Assembly (NCBI GenBank): GCA_021521415.1
Contig: JAIQDT010003787.1
Span: forward strand, 124,001-188,000
Direction: 5' to 3'
Source of the DNA: Bidens hawaiensis
Lineage: Eukaryota > Streptophyta > Magnoliopsida > Asterales > Asteraceae
Length of the DNA: 64,000 nucleotides
The notes under the pieces were generated by a model. That model ran no database searches, was not told the origin of the DNA, and saw only the letters and a list, made by a program, of their open reading frames with translations. Positions within the stretch are counted from its first letter, which is position 1, and the number at the start of each line of letters is the position of its first letter. A program made the translations under genes and the position numbers. Positions 1 through 9,924 of this stretch are shown piece after piece.

Positions 1-1386
1 GACGATCGAGGTGTGATTGTCAGAAAAAAGGCACGTCTAGTAGTGCAAGGGTTTCATCAGCAGGAGGGTATTGATTACACAGAGGTATATGCTCCAGTAG
101 CAAGTTTAGAGTCGATTCGAATCTTCCTGGCATATGCAGCTTACAAGAATATCAAGGTATACCAAATGGATGTTAAGAGTGCTTTTCTCAATGGTGAACT
201 ACACGAAGAGGTGTTTGTTCAACAGCCTCATGGTTTTGAAGATCCAGAGTATCCGGACCGTGTTTACCGATTAAACAAGGCCCTGTATGGTCTACATCAA
301 GCCCCGAGAGCTTGGTATGGCACGCTCGCCGACCATCTGACTGATACTGGCTTCAAACGAGGAACTGTTGACTGCACTTTATTTCATAAAACTGTTGGTG
401 ATGATCTTCTCCTAGTCCAGATTTATGTTGATGATATTATTTTTGGGTCTCCAAATGACACATTGTGTAAGGAGTTCGAGAAGTCCATGCAAACAAAGTT
501 CGAGATGAGTTCGATGGGAGAGATGCATTTCTTTTTAGGGCTGCAGGTTCACCAGTCTGCTAACGGAATCTTCGTTCACCAGACTAAGTATCTGAACGAC
601 GTCTTGAGCCGATTCAAGATTTCTGCCGGAAAAATCCCTTCTACTCCTCTCCTCGTGGGTCACAATTTATCACCGGATGAATTGGAGGATACCGTTGATC
701 CTACCCTCTATCGTGCCATGATCGGTTCTTTAATGTATCTAACGGCTTCTTGCCCTGATATTATGTTTGCTGTTTGTCTTTATGCTAGGTATCAAGCAAG
801 TCCACGAGTGACTCACCTAGCTGCAGCCAAGAGAATTCTTCAGTATTTGAGGGGAAATCCAGACATCGGGTTGTGGTACCCCAAGGAAGATACTTTTGAT
901 CTTACTACTTATTCAGACTCGGACTATGGAGGTTGCAAGATCAACTTCAAATCAACGACTGCAGGATGTCAATTTTTAGGAAACCGGCTTGTTTCCTGGC
1001 AGTGTAAGAAGCAGACAACGGTCTCCACTTCAACCGCCGAAGCTGAGTATGTTGCAGCCTCAAGTTGCTGTTCCCAGGTTTTGTGGATACAACAACATCT
1101 TCGCAACTACGGTTTGAAGTTTCTTACTACTCCTATTCTAATTGATAATTCTGCTGCAATTTCTATCACAAAGAATTCTGTACAACATTCGAAAACAAAA
1201 CATATCAAAATTCGATATCACTTTATACGGGATTGCTTTGAGAAGAAGTTGATTGACCTTGAGAAAGTACATACTGACTTTCAGAAAGCCGATTTGTTTA
1301 CCAAAGCTTTTGACAAAACGCGTTTTAGATTTTTGCTTGGTTTAAACGGATTAAAGATCCTCGCTGATATCCTTAAACAAGGATGA
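1..1386 (+). CDS. pol: Copia pol C-terminal part: reverse transcriptase and RNase H (5' partial)
   Basis: The frame is open from base 1 to the TGA at 1384-1386. RT begins at the conserved KARLVVQGF block; catalytic-region motifs DVKSAFLNG and YVDDIIFG (YVDD codons 424-435) are present. RNase H follows, with SDSDYGGC, SWQCKKQ, AEAEYVAA and DNSAAI, and the frame closes after the usual ADLFTKAFD block. The protein copies element RNA into DNA and degrades the RNA strand in cytoplasmic particles. It has no internal stop, unlike its homologue at 35.9-38.8 kb, so this copy is younger or better preserved. The true start of the polyprotein is outside the window; the ATG at base 13 is not a real start. 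Confidence 0.93.
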   Translation, partial: DDRGVIVRKKARLVVQGFHQQEGIDYTEVYAPVASLESIRIFLAYAAYKNIKVYQMDVKSAFLNGELHEEVFVQQPHGFEDPEYPDRVYRLNKALYGLHQAPRAWYGTLADHLTDTGFKRGTVDCTLFHKTVGDDLLLVQIYVDDIIFGSPNDTLCKEFEKSMQTKFEMSSMGEMHFFLGLQVHQSANGIFVHQTKYLNDVLSRFKISAGKIPSTPLLVGHNLSPDELEDTVDPTLYRAMIGSLMYLTASCPDIMFAVCLYARYQASPRVTHLAAAKRILQYLRGNPDIGLWYPKEDTFDLTTYSDSDYGGCKINFKSTTAGCQFLGNRLVSWQCKKQTTVSTSTAEAEYVAASSCCSQVLWIQQHLRNYGLKFLTTPILIDNSAAISITKNSVQHSKTKHIKIRYHFIRDCFEKKLIDLEKVHTDFQKADLFTKAFDKTRFRFLLGLNGLKILADILKQG

Positions 1387-4104
1387 CTATCTTTATTTTA
1401 TGTCATTTTCTTTTAAAATTTATCTTGGTTTTAGGGGGTGAAATTCTAGAAAATACAAAAAGATTGTGTTTTTCGTTTGTATAGATAAAACCTAAAAACA
1501 TTTAAAAAAAAATCAAAAACTTTGTGATTTCTTTTCTTTAATGTTTTTCTTTTAACATATTTTGAAAAACCAAAAACATTTTAAAATTTGAATCCAAAAA
1601 GAATGCATTTTTTTTCAGTTTGTTGAGAAAAATCCGAAAAACCAAAAAGACTGTGAAGTTTATTTTGTTTATAATAAAATTAAAAAAGAACAAAAATATT
1701 GTTTTTTTAAAGTATGTATAGAGAAAAACCAAAAACATTTTTGCATGCGTTTGCTGAAAATTATGTCACTTATCTACATTTGATGGACATGCACATGTAT
1801 ATGTTTGGTCCTGACATTTACTTGTAAATGTTCAGGTTTCCATTTACCTGATAATGGAAAATAGTTGGTGCGTTCGTTATGCGTTTTTAGATTATTTTAT
1901 CGCTGAAAATTATGTCGGTTATTTAAGTTTGTGAAGCATGTTTGCATGTCTTGGTCATATTATTCACTTGTTGATTTGATAGAACAACCATTTATTTATA
2001 GACTTAAGTTAACTGGGGCGATTAAATTTATCTTTATTTTTGTTTTATGCTCCTCAAAATTTTTGAGTTTTTGAAGCAAAAAGAGAAAATGATAGTACAT
2101 TGATTATCTTGACCCCAAGTCTAGTAAGAAGTAAGCTTAAAAGACTGTGTGCTTAATTGCATTGGTGCACTGGTAGGTCTTAAAACAACCAAGTAGAGTA
2201 AAGTATGTGATATAAACATAAAGAAACGCCAAATTAAAAGGGGTGTTAGTCTCTAGCGAAAGTCTCGGTGAGGATGGCAGAAATGTAATAACCAGACATA
2301 CTCAAGCCTTATGGTTGTTGATCTCCAAAAATATAATAAAGCAAATAACAAGTGTTAGAATTCTAGACACTGTGAGTCTTTATGCGGCTTAATCATCTGG
2401 GTATTCATATGCATGAATATTTATCTCGCTTTTAGAGCAAACCCAAAGTGATTAAACTTGATCACTGTTGTACCTCGTACAAATCCGAATTACTGACTTG
2501 ATCAAAATCCGCCGTTAGTCATACATGGTTCCTCCCTTGCGTGCGTCTTAATACCATTAAGAAACGGACCCCAGGGGATACAATGTATGTAAGCCAACAG
2601 ATGGACTCGTGCATAATCACTCATAGTAAAGGAAACCTGATGCATTGCTCAACATTACTACAATTGGTATCAAAAATTTTGATTAACACTATAATGGTTT
2701 AAGTCAAGTTGGGGTGTTTTGGCAAAAATCAAATTAAGCTTGAACCGAGATTAGAGGCTGATAGTTTCTGATATTCTGTGCTATAATTGAACCAATTAAT
2801 CATATCACAAAAACACTTGAAAATTTGTTATTAGATTTAAGTGGATAACAATACCAATGACCGACTTAACGCTAGTCATAATATCGCTGAAATATAAAAC
2901 TGTGATGGAAGGGCAATTTGTTTAATATGATTCTCTGCTCAAACTAAACAAAAACACAAAAATATGTATTCCTTTCGGATATTTCTTTGTACATATATTC
3001 TTTAAATTTTTTTTTACAAAATACCAAAAGATTTTATCTTTCTTTCTTTATATATTATTTAAATAACTAAAAGTTATGTTTCGTAAAAGTGAAACGTTTC
3101 TAAGGTATCAAAATTATTGGGATAAAAGGTTCTTGATAATTCCTTTAAGTTAAAATTTTTAATTTAATTGATTATTTAATTCATTTATTTATTTAATTTA
3201 AAATTAAATAAAATGTTTAATTCATTAACATTCTACTTCGTTAATTATGGATAACGAACTAGGTGATTCTTTAGCGAACTGGTTTATAGTTCGCTCATCT
3301 AATTCGCTTTCGCACTCTGTAACGAATCATCCCTTATTCGTTATACATATTTAACGAATCAAGACACTTATCATGTCTGGTTCGCTACTCTAAGGTAACG
3401 AATTGGAATAGCGAATTAGCTAATTCGTTATTTAAAATTCAAACGAATTGCGTAATTCGTACACTGTGTACCTCGGGTAGCGTGTTAAGATATATAGGAC
3501 AAGAAACACGAATAGTCCTTCACTGTTCGTCTTCTTCCTTTACCCTAAAGTCACGCTATTCAAAATTTTCTCTGAAATCTCGACTTTCATATTTTGACAT
3601 TTCAAAGATATCTTTGTGTTTCTCAGGTATAGATGGTCACGGCGATATGTTTTTCGTCAAAAATGAGTGTGATTTGATAGACGAATTACGTACTTTTGTG
3701 GTCCAAGGGTTTTCCGAGTCTTTAAACCCTGATTTGTCTTTGCACCATTGTGATTATATTGATTATTAATGTTTCAATATAATCGGAATGTGATTCCGAT
3801 ACCCTTGGTGGACTTTAATCGATGTTTGATTATAGTTTGCTGGGTTGATTATGTTTTCATAGTTTCTGTGTTTCTGTTTACTCCGGTTAACCTCAGTATC
3901 TCTGGGTTTTGAGTCTCAATCTCATCACCATGAGCTTCATTGTGTGTTTCCGAGTTCAACACGTTCATTGTCTTGATGATTCAATGATAGTTATGGATTG
4001 ATTGCTTATGGATTCATATTGTTGACTATCTGTGTTCATCTTAATTTTGACTTTGACTATGAGGAGCCAAAGATTAAGTCTAATTAATGGACCATTCGTT
4101 CTCC
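1387..4104 (+). other. Spacer between pol and extra gene of element 1
   Basis: No convincing gene is seen here. At 1440-1745 degenerate AAAAACCAAAAAC-like words repeat. At about 1757 and 1903 the phrase GCTGAAAATTATGTC occurs; related GCTGAAAATTAGTCGG phrases lie in the equivalent spacer of the second SIRE-type element (around 39,003), so the spacer is conserved between the two. From 3236 to 3470 about a dozen short TTCGYT/RRCGAA words occur on both strands, the same words found in this element's LTR. A TATATAG box-like site lies near 3488. Short ORFs here are low complexity and have no homologue in the second element. Confidence 0.6.
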
Positions 4105-4171
4105 TTAGCGAATTGGAACTGTTTCGTGTCCAATTCGTTAAATACATATATTGATACACCACTTATAAATA
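4105..4171 (+). promoter_or_regulatory. Candidate internal promoter of the element 1 extra gene
   Basis: An inverted repeat (TTAGCGAATTGGA at 4105-4117 and TCCAATTCGTTAA at 4129-4141, 12 of 13 paired) is followed by a TATAAATA box at 4164-4171 and then by the ATG of the extra gene at 4242. The LTR of the same element has the same order, TTCGCTA/TAGCGAA inverted repeats then a TATA box. The arrangement is seen directly; promoter activity is inferred. Confidence 0.6.
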
Positions 4172-4241
4172 CGTTGACATATTGTGATATTGAATACAAT
4201 TCTACTTCTTCTCATATTCATTTTTTACTTATACAGTAAAC

Positions 4242-7166
4242 ATGGCTGATCAAGTAAATCAAGATCAACCACCTCAAGAACAACCACCACAAGAGCACCC
4301 TCCTCAGGGAAAGCATGCTGGTGTTATTTTATTACCATCTGACAAAAAGCACAACATCTGTGCTTATGTTGCCTCAGACGTTGCTGATATAGCTACATTT
4401 GGAGATATGTTGGCCTTTCTAAGACGATCAGTGATACATTACGCCATCACTGCTCGACCTACGGTGTATCTAAGTATTGTCAGGCAGTTTTGGGATACTG
4501 CTGCGTATGTGGAGGAAGAGAAGCATATTCGAGCCACGATCAATGACACTCCAATTACAATTGATGTTGAAGTAATTCGTCATGTGCTTCGATTTGCTGA
4601 CACTGATGATAACCCGAGTGAATTCGATAGGCAATTGGTTAGGGGTTTGTTTACCCGTGTACGTTATGGTGGAGATGTTAATAAATCTATGCTAAACAAG
4701 AATGGCCTGTGCCCACCATACAAATATCTTCTCCATGTTCTTATTCACTGTATGAGTGGCCGTCGGGGTGGCTTTGATGAATGTCGACTCAGTTTGCAAT
4801 CAGCCTTTGTGGCTTTAATCCTCAACAAGCCATTCAAATACTCTGAACTTGTATTTGATCATTTGGCAAAACAAGTTCAGCAGACGGACCAGAAGAAGAA
4901 ATTTTTGACGTATTCTCGGTTTTTGCAGCTGATCATTCAAGACTTGATACCTAATTTAGCAATTGATCAAACCTTGGTGAATGATAAGCTTTATATGGAA
5001 CACATGACAGCCGACACAGTACGTAGAATGGCTATCTATCGAAAGGCAAGGCCATCAGATAAACGAATGATTGGTCATATTGTTGATCCTAATTATGTAT
5101 GTCCTTCCGAGGATCACTGGATTCATGATGATTCAGATTTCGAGCGTGAGGAAGGAGAAGGTGGGAACGATGGTGATGATGGAAATGATGGTGGTGATGG
5201 GAATGATGGTGGAAATGGTGGTACTGGTGATGCTGCTCTTAAAGAACAACAAGATGCAGTTGATGCTGCATTAGCTGCCACCATTGCTACTCAATTAGAA
5301 ATAAAGAGAAAAGGGAAGGCAGTGGAAACTGGTAAGCCATCAAAGAAGAGACCTGTGTCTTCTGGGCTGGTGTAATTATTGGTGTGCCTACACCTCGTCA
5401 AACAACGACTCAAAGCCCGGTAGTGCCCATTACAACTAGCACTCCGGCAATGACTTTGACGATAACGATGGTACCACATGAGCACTTGGGTATGATACCT
5501 CAGTCAACATTAACTGAAATACCATTGCCAACTGATACCTGTGTCTACAACTCCTCCAACCATACCTATGAGGCCTCCTCCTCCTCCTCCTCCTCCTAGT
5601 GATCTCTCATTTATGAGAATTACAAGGCCTCAAGGTCCAATCCAACCAATTCATCCATCCTTGTATGCTTTGCCACCACATCGTCAGACAGAAATGCTTT
5701 TAAATCTTCTCCATTTGTATGAGAACCAGATGAATGCTGATCGGTTAAATCAAGAACGTCTAATGGAGAATCAGAAGAAACTAGTCAGCTATGTTTCTTT
5801 CTGTCAAAAGGAAACAAAGGCCCTACATGAGATTGTTGAATCTCAGGGGGTGAAGATTAAAGATCAAGAGGATTTGATTCTTCAATTGACTTGCAAAGAT
5901 GATGCTTTGAAGAAGATCAAGAATAATGAGGAAGATCCTAATGATGATGAGTTTGGTGCTGGTGGTGAGACTAAACAAGCTCAAGACCCTGCGTCTGGTG
6001 CAGGTACGAGTTCAGTTGATGATTCAGAGAAACAAATTGTTATGTATCGTGATTACTCGGCTGCTAAACCAATTGAAATGATTGAAGCCGACACGGTAAT
6101 AGTTATGGATGGATCGGGGGTAATTAGAAGCATGGTGAACAAGGATGAGATAGAGGAGGGTGAGTTTTTCGACAGATCTCTGACACGAGAGCAGATTTTC
6201 ATACTGCTTGGGTTGAATGACGAACAGTTGACCGTGTTAGAAACAGAACCTGATGTCGAAGTGATGAATGAGGAAGGAGTTGAGGATGATCTGTCTAGTC
6301 AAATGAATACAGATTTTATTTACGAAGATGAGGATGTTGAGATGGAAGACGTCACGGCTGAGGAGTATCCTGACTTGTATCAACACACGAACGTTGATCA
6401 AGGTTCTCCGGTATTTAATGAACAAACTTTTAAAGGAGCTGAGGATGATTTGGAAAAGATGTCTAAGGGAAAGAAAGTTGTGGATACTCGTTTTGACTCA
6501 ATTGTGGACCCAACTGATGAAGATATTGCTAAGTGGTTCAGATTTAAAGTTGTGGGTAAGATTATTAAGGCGTATCGATTTGTTGATCAAGAACGGAAAG
6601 ACACCGCAACTGCATGGGTCAAAGAGAATCAAGTAACTACCTTCAAGACTGTACCCAAGGTTCATGGTGACATAGTCTCATGGCTATACGATTCCGAGCT
6701 TAAGGTATGTATAGTTAAATGGGATAAGGGAGTTTAGTATTACGAGAGGATAATGGATGTTCTTACACTACCGCGTTGGGATGTTCGTACCCTCGCGAGG
6801 CGTCCATTTATCAATCGTGGTGGCATCCAGACAGCTGAGTGGTTTCATCAACACTTGCTGTTCGAAGTTAATCATGGATTCAAGTTCTTGAAGCCCCAGG
6901 TCCTGAGACGTAAATGCATTGATGAGATTGATCCAAAGACTGGGCGGAAGAAACTTGTGCTTAAAGTTAAACCTCCGAAAATGATGAAGAGAGTGCCGGT
7001 GAAGACGATGCCCCAACAAATGCATCTCTCTTTCAACAGATGGTACTATGACAATCGTACGGGTGAGGCCGTCATTGTTCTTGGTCGAGGACTGGAGACT
7101 GAACTGATCAAGATAATCGACCCGATGTGGTTGGTTAATTTATCTGAAACAGACCTGGCTATGTAA
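4242..7166 (+). pseudogene. Extra gene of SIRE-type element 1 (unknown function), disrupted
   Basis: The first 377 codons hold an N-terminal domain (about residues 30-260) clearly related to that of the gene at 40,978: shared features are FW-T/Q near residue 85, a conserved LLH/MHV-CMSGR block and YSRFLQ/YPRFLQ. A Gly/Asn/Asp-rich linker and an NLS-like patch (KRKGK...KKRP) follow. The frame stops at TAA 5373-5375. Pro/Thr-rich sequence continues in another frame to about 5540 and returns to the original frame with a proline run, a heptad-like segment (about 5740-5900), an acidic stretch and a conserved C-terminal domain. A TAG at 6735-6737 replaces the Gln (CAG) of the homologue. No clear membrane segment is seen, so the name env-like is not justified. 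ATG 4242 is chosen because a TATA box lies about 70 bp upstream. Confidence 0.75.
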
Positions 7167-7278
7167 TTCCAACACGTTGTGCGTGTCTGTCATGAAAATG
7201 GAATTCATAGTTGCAGAGACTGGCGGTCCAAGCGCTTCAAGTAACTTAAAGACAAAGAGCTCAAGACGAGGGGGTGTC

Positions 7279-7596
7279 TGTTAGTGCACGGTTTTGCGTC
7301 TTGAGTCTTTGTAATTATCGTTAACGTTTTTGTTTAATATTTAATGTAATAATTTGTTTAATTATCATCTAGTTCGTTATGTATATAGTCTAGTTCGCTA
7401 GGGGATGTTAGCGAACTAAGACTTAACCTTATTCCCTCCTGATTCGTTAGGGGATGTTAACGAATCAGGGGGTGTTTCGCTTATTTAATATTTGTAACGA
7501 AGTAGGTTCTGGTTCGCTAGGGGATGTTAGCGAACCAGACCTGTCTTCTATATATAGTGAACCCTGTTCACTCTTAAGTTAAGTTTTTGAGAGTCA
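7279..7596 (+). repeat. 3' LTR of SIRE-type element 1 (possibly truncated)
   Basis: It starts TGTTAGTG directly after the purine tract, as the second element's LTR starts TGTTGGTAC after its own. It holds three hairpins (7391-7539) and a TATA box CTATATATAG at 7549-7558. The right end at about 7596 is set by the change to terpene-synthase coding sequence. With no 5' LTR in the window, length and target duplication cannot be confirmed. Confidence 0.7.
7391..7539 (+). promoter_or_regulatory. Three LTR hairpins with identical GGGGATGT loop
   Basis: Perfect inverted repeats lie at 7391-7418 (10-bp arms), 7438-7469 (12-bp arms) and 7510-7539 (11-bp arms). Each encloses the same 8-base loop GGGGATGT. 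Arms read TAGTTCGCTA, CCTGATTCGTTA and CTGGTTCGCTA. The C/T difference in the arm is matched by a compensating change in the opposite arm. They end 10 bp before the LTR TATA box. Confidence 0.85.
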
Positions 7597-7601
7597 ACTG
7601 C

Positions 7602-9615
7602 TTTCTTAAGGTACGGTAGGCTGTTGAACCCTGTTTTTGTCAATGTGTTATATGCAATATCATTAATCGTGTTGTAAAACCCAACGAAACATATCTTCAT
7701 ATAATCAGGGAGTTCCTCGATCGCATTGATGTCCCATCTAGTAATTAGACTTTTTATCAGTAAACTAGGTCCACATACTAGTTGATAACATGGATATTAA
7801 GTGAAGTAAGAGTATAATTTACCTATGGACAACGTCCGTAAATAGTTCAAGTTCATCCAAAGTACCATACACATCATAGACATCATCGATAGCGGTAATA
7901 ATGGAATTAACCTTTGTTAGTGTTCTCCTTCCAAGACTATGCTGAGGTAGATGACCGAAACCAGTAGACCATAAGAAATGCTCCACCAACCGATCTCTAC
8001 CAAAACTGAGTTTCTCATCCCATTTTATATTTCTCCACCACCTATTATAATTAGTATATATATTTAAGGGCATTTATTATATATCTACTTTCTAAGTTCC
8101 TTTATTACATATTTACTGAACCTTTAAAAATCAAGTACATAATTCTCATTCTTAAACCACATATATTACATTTACTCATTGGGTCAAGTTATTCAACAAA
8201 ATGGTACGAAAATGAGAAGGATTTGTGTCAAAAAAATAATTAAAAAATGTCATAACTCAAAATAATAAAAAAAAAATGAAAAAAGTACAAAAAAAATTTG
8301 CAAAAATTTTTCTTCCTTAGTCCTCGTTCTAGAAAAAAGAATCAATGTTTGTTAGGAAAAAATCACGGTGTCTTTTTATTTAGAGTAAAGTGTCGTTTGT
8401 GCACACATGAGGTAGAAATGATACCTTGATGAGTGTTTTAGATCTTCAATATGAATAGCCTGAACCATATCAAAATCCAATTTTGCAAGCTCGATCAGTG
8501 TAGGATTTATGTCAGTTTTTCTCTCATTGAGTTCGATAAACCACTTCGCCTCTACCCTCGGCACTCTCCAGTGTAGAGGAAGCTCCAAAGCATGGTTTAC
8601 TAAAGATGATATACTCTCATAAATCATGTCTTGATTTTTTCTTAGATATTTTGTTGTGAAGTCTCTAGCCTGATCCAATATGTCTTCATCCTCCAGTGAA
8701 TAATAAGAAGCCTCGTACAAATTTAATATTCCCATCATATCATTGACTAATTGGGGTTTAAAATTTTGAGTCTTGTCCATGAAGTTGTGAAATATCTCTA
8801 TATATAAGTCAAATAAACATAACGTTTAGTTTTTAATATCAACTAAACTTCATGAAAGGAAAACAAGATATACCTCAAATTAGTGGGCAGTTTTCATTTG
8901 CTTTATTTAAGGAATCGTCTTTTTTTTAATAACAATTTTTTTTACTTCCCTGGATTCGTCGCAACTCCATTAGGTGATTAAGAAACTTTGTCACTGTCAC
9001 TAAACATTTAAGTAATCTTATGAATACAAATTTCTTATATTATCGTACCTTGAGGAACATGATAACCATGTCGTCTCATTAGTCGAAATCCAGGGGCTTT
9101 AAGGTTCAAATCCATTTCCTCCCACTGTTCATGAGTTTTATAGTAATTGCAATAAATCATCTCCAAGAGAAATCTTATTTCATCTTCGAAATGATACGAT
9201 ATTCTGAGTCTATGAAAATCATCTATCATCTTTAGGGTGTCCAATTGATTTCCCATTTTTTGTATCATCATCTTCACTGCATCCTTTAATGCATCTGCTC
9301 TTGCCTTGTGATCTTCTCCCTAAATGGTAAAAATATTATAAGAATTATCTACGAAAGGAAATTAGCAGAACTATCCGTAACTGGAAATAAAGCTTTAGTT
9401 CGTACTTTGTATTCACCCGAGAGTGATTGAATATGATCAAATGACCATAATGATGGCGCATAGTTTGCTGATCGTCTAGGGACTGGCTTTGTAGGGACAA
9501 TGTTTGAAGTGGATTGCGATGATACTATTGGCTTGCGAACGCTACATCGTTTACTTCGGTCATGACAACTTTTGTACTTAAGAATTGAACAAGGAAAACA
9601 GGACATTGAAGCCAT
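7602..9615 (-). pseudogene. Terpene synthase (TPS-b, monoterpene synthase type), exons 1-5, cut by retrotransposon
   Basis: Five exons read in phase: 9406-9615, 9049-9319, 8425-8797, 7823-8041 and 7602-7737, with GT/AG borders (for example donors CAAG|GTACG and AAG|GTATC). The N-terminus is Ser/Arg-rich and transit-peptide-like, then RRSANYAPSLW (residues 47-57), the RR(x8)W motif of plastid monoterpene synthases. RDR (about 300-302) and DDVYD (about 337-341), the metal-diphosphate motif, lie in exon 4. No stop or frameshift is seen in exons 1-4. Exon 5 ends after the PYLKKA block, where the SIRE-type LTR begins; the rest of the alpha-domain with the NSE/DTE metal motif is absent and may lie left of the window beyond the element. 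The family converts geranyl diphosphate to monoterpenes; the product cannot be predicted. Confidence 0.92.
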
Positions 9616-9688
9616 CTTCAAATAGATATGCTATATAGTAATAAGTTGGTCTGTAAGGTGTGGAAGTTATTGTTATCATGCATGTGGG

Positions 9689-9697
9689 TATATATAG
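9689..9697 (-). promoter_or_regulatory. TATA box of the terpene synthase gene
   Basis: CTATATATA on the minus strand lies about 75 bp upstream of the ATG at 9615, the usual distance for a short plant 5' leader. Confidence 0.6.
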
Positions 9698-9924
9698 AGG
9701 AAGATGTAAACTTAGGCATTGGAGACTTTAAATTATGTTATAATCTTATCTAAGTAGTAAATAAACTAATTGGAAACATTACTACCCTCACTAAAAAAGA
9801 GAGTAGTTTATGTGTGCACATGGATTATAAAAAATTCAAATACTTGAAACAAATCAAATCAAATAACTTCCAATGAAAAAAAGGGACTTTGAACACCTCT
9901 ATAAATAGTTTAAACTATAAATAG

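Larger units (their letters stand above)
1..7596 (+). mobile_element. SIRE-type Ty1/Copia retrotransposon, 3' part (element 1)
   Basis: The window opens inside reverse transcriptase. In order it shows RT-RNase H, a 2.7-kb spacer, a large extra gene, a purine-rich tract (around 7263-7274) and an LTR start TGTTAGTG at 7279. The order pol, spacer, extra gene, LTR is that of SIRE-type Copia elements. The second element of this kind at 35,406-44,321 has the same order and homologous proteins. The right edge abuts exon 5 of a minus-strand terpene synthase, so insertion into that gene is inferred. The 5' LTR, gag, protease and integrase would lie left of the window. The right end is placed at a CA dinucleotide (7595-7596) and is uncertain; only about 40 bp follow the LTR TATA box, so the LTR may be clipped. 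Confidence 0.85.

Noticed and set aside
1538..1738. Phe/Lys-rich minus-strand ORF in the element 1 spacer
   Set aside because: Derived from A-rich degenerate repeats; no counterpart in element 2.
3482..3769. 95-codon ORF before the extra gene of element 1
   Set aside because: No homologue in the equivalent region of element 2 and no recognisable motif; may be leader sequence.
4242..5375. Calling the extra gene an envelope gene
   Set aside because: No signal peptide or transmembrane segment visible in either copy; NLS-like patches argue against it.
6735..6737. Programmed stop readthrough in the extra gene of element 1
   Set aside because: Element 2 has CAG at the same codon, and no readthrough-type context follows; simple nonsense mutation is more likely.
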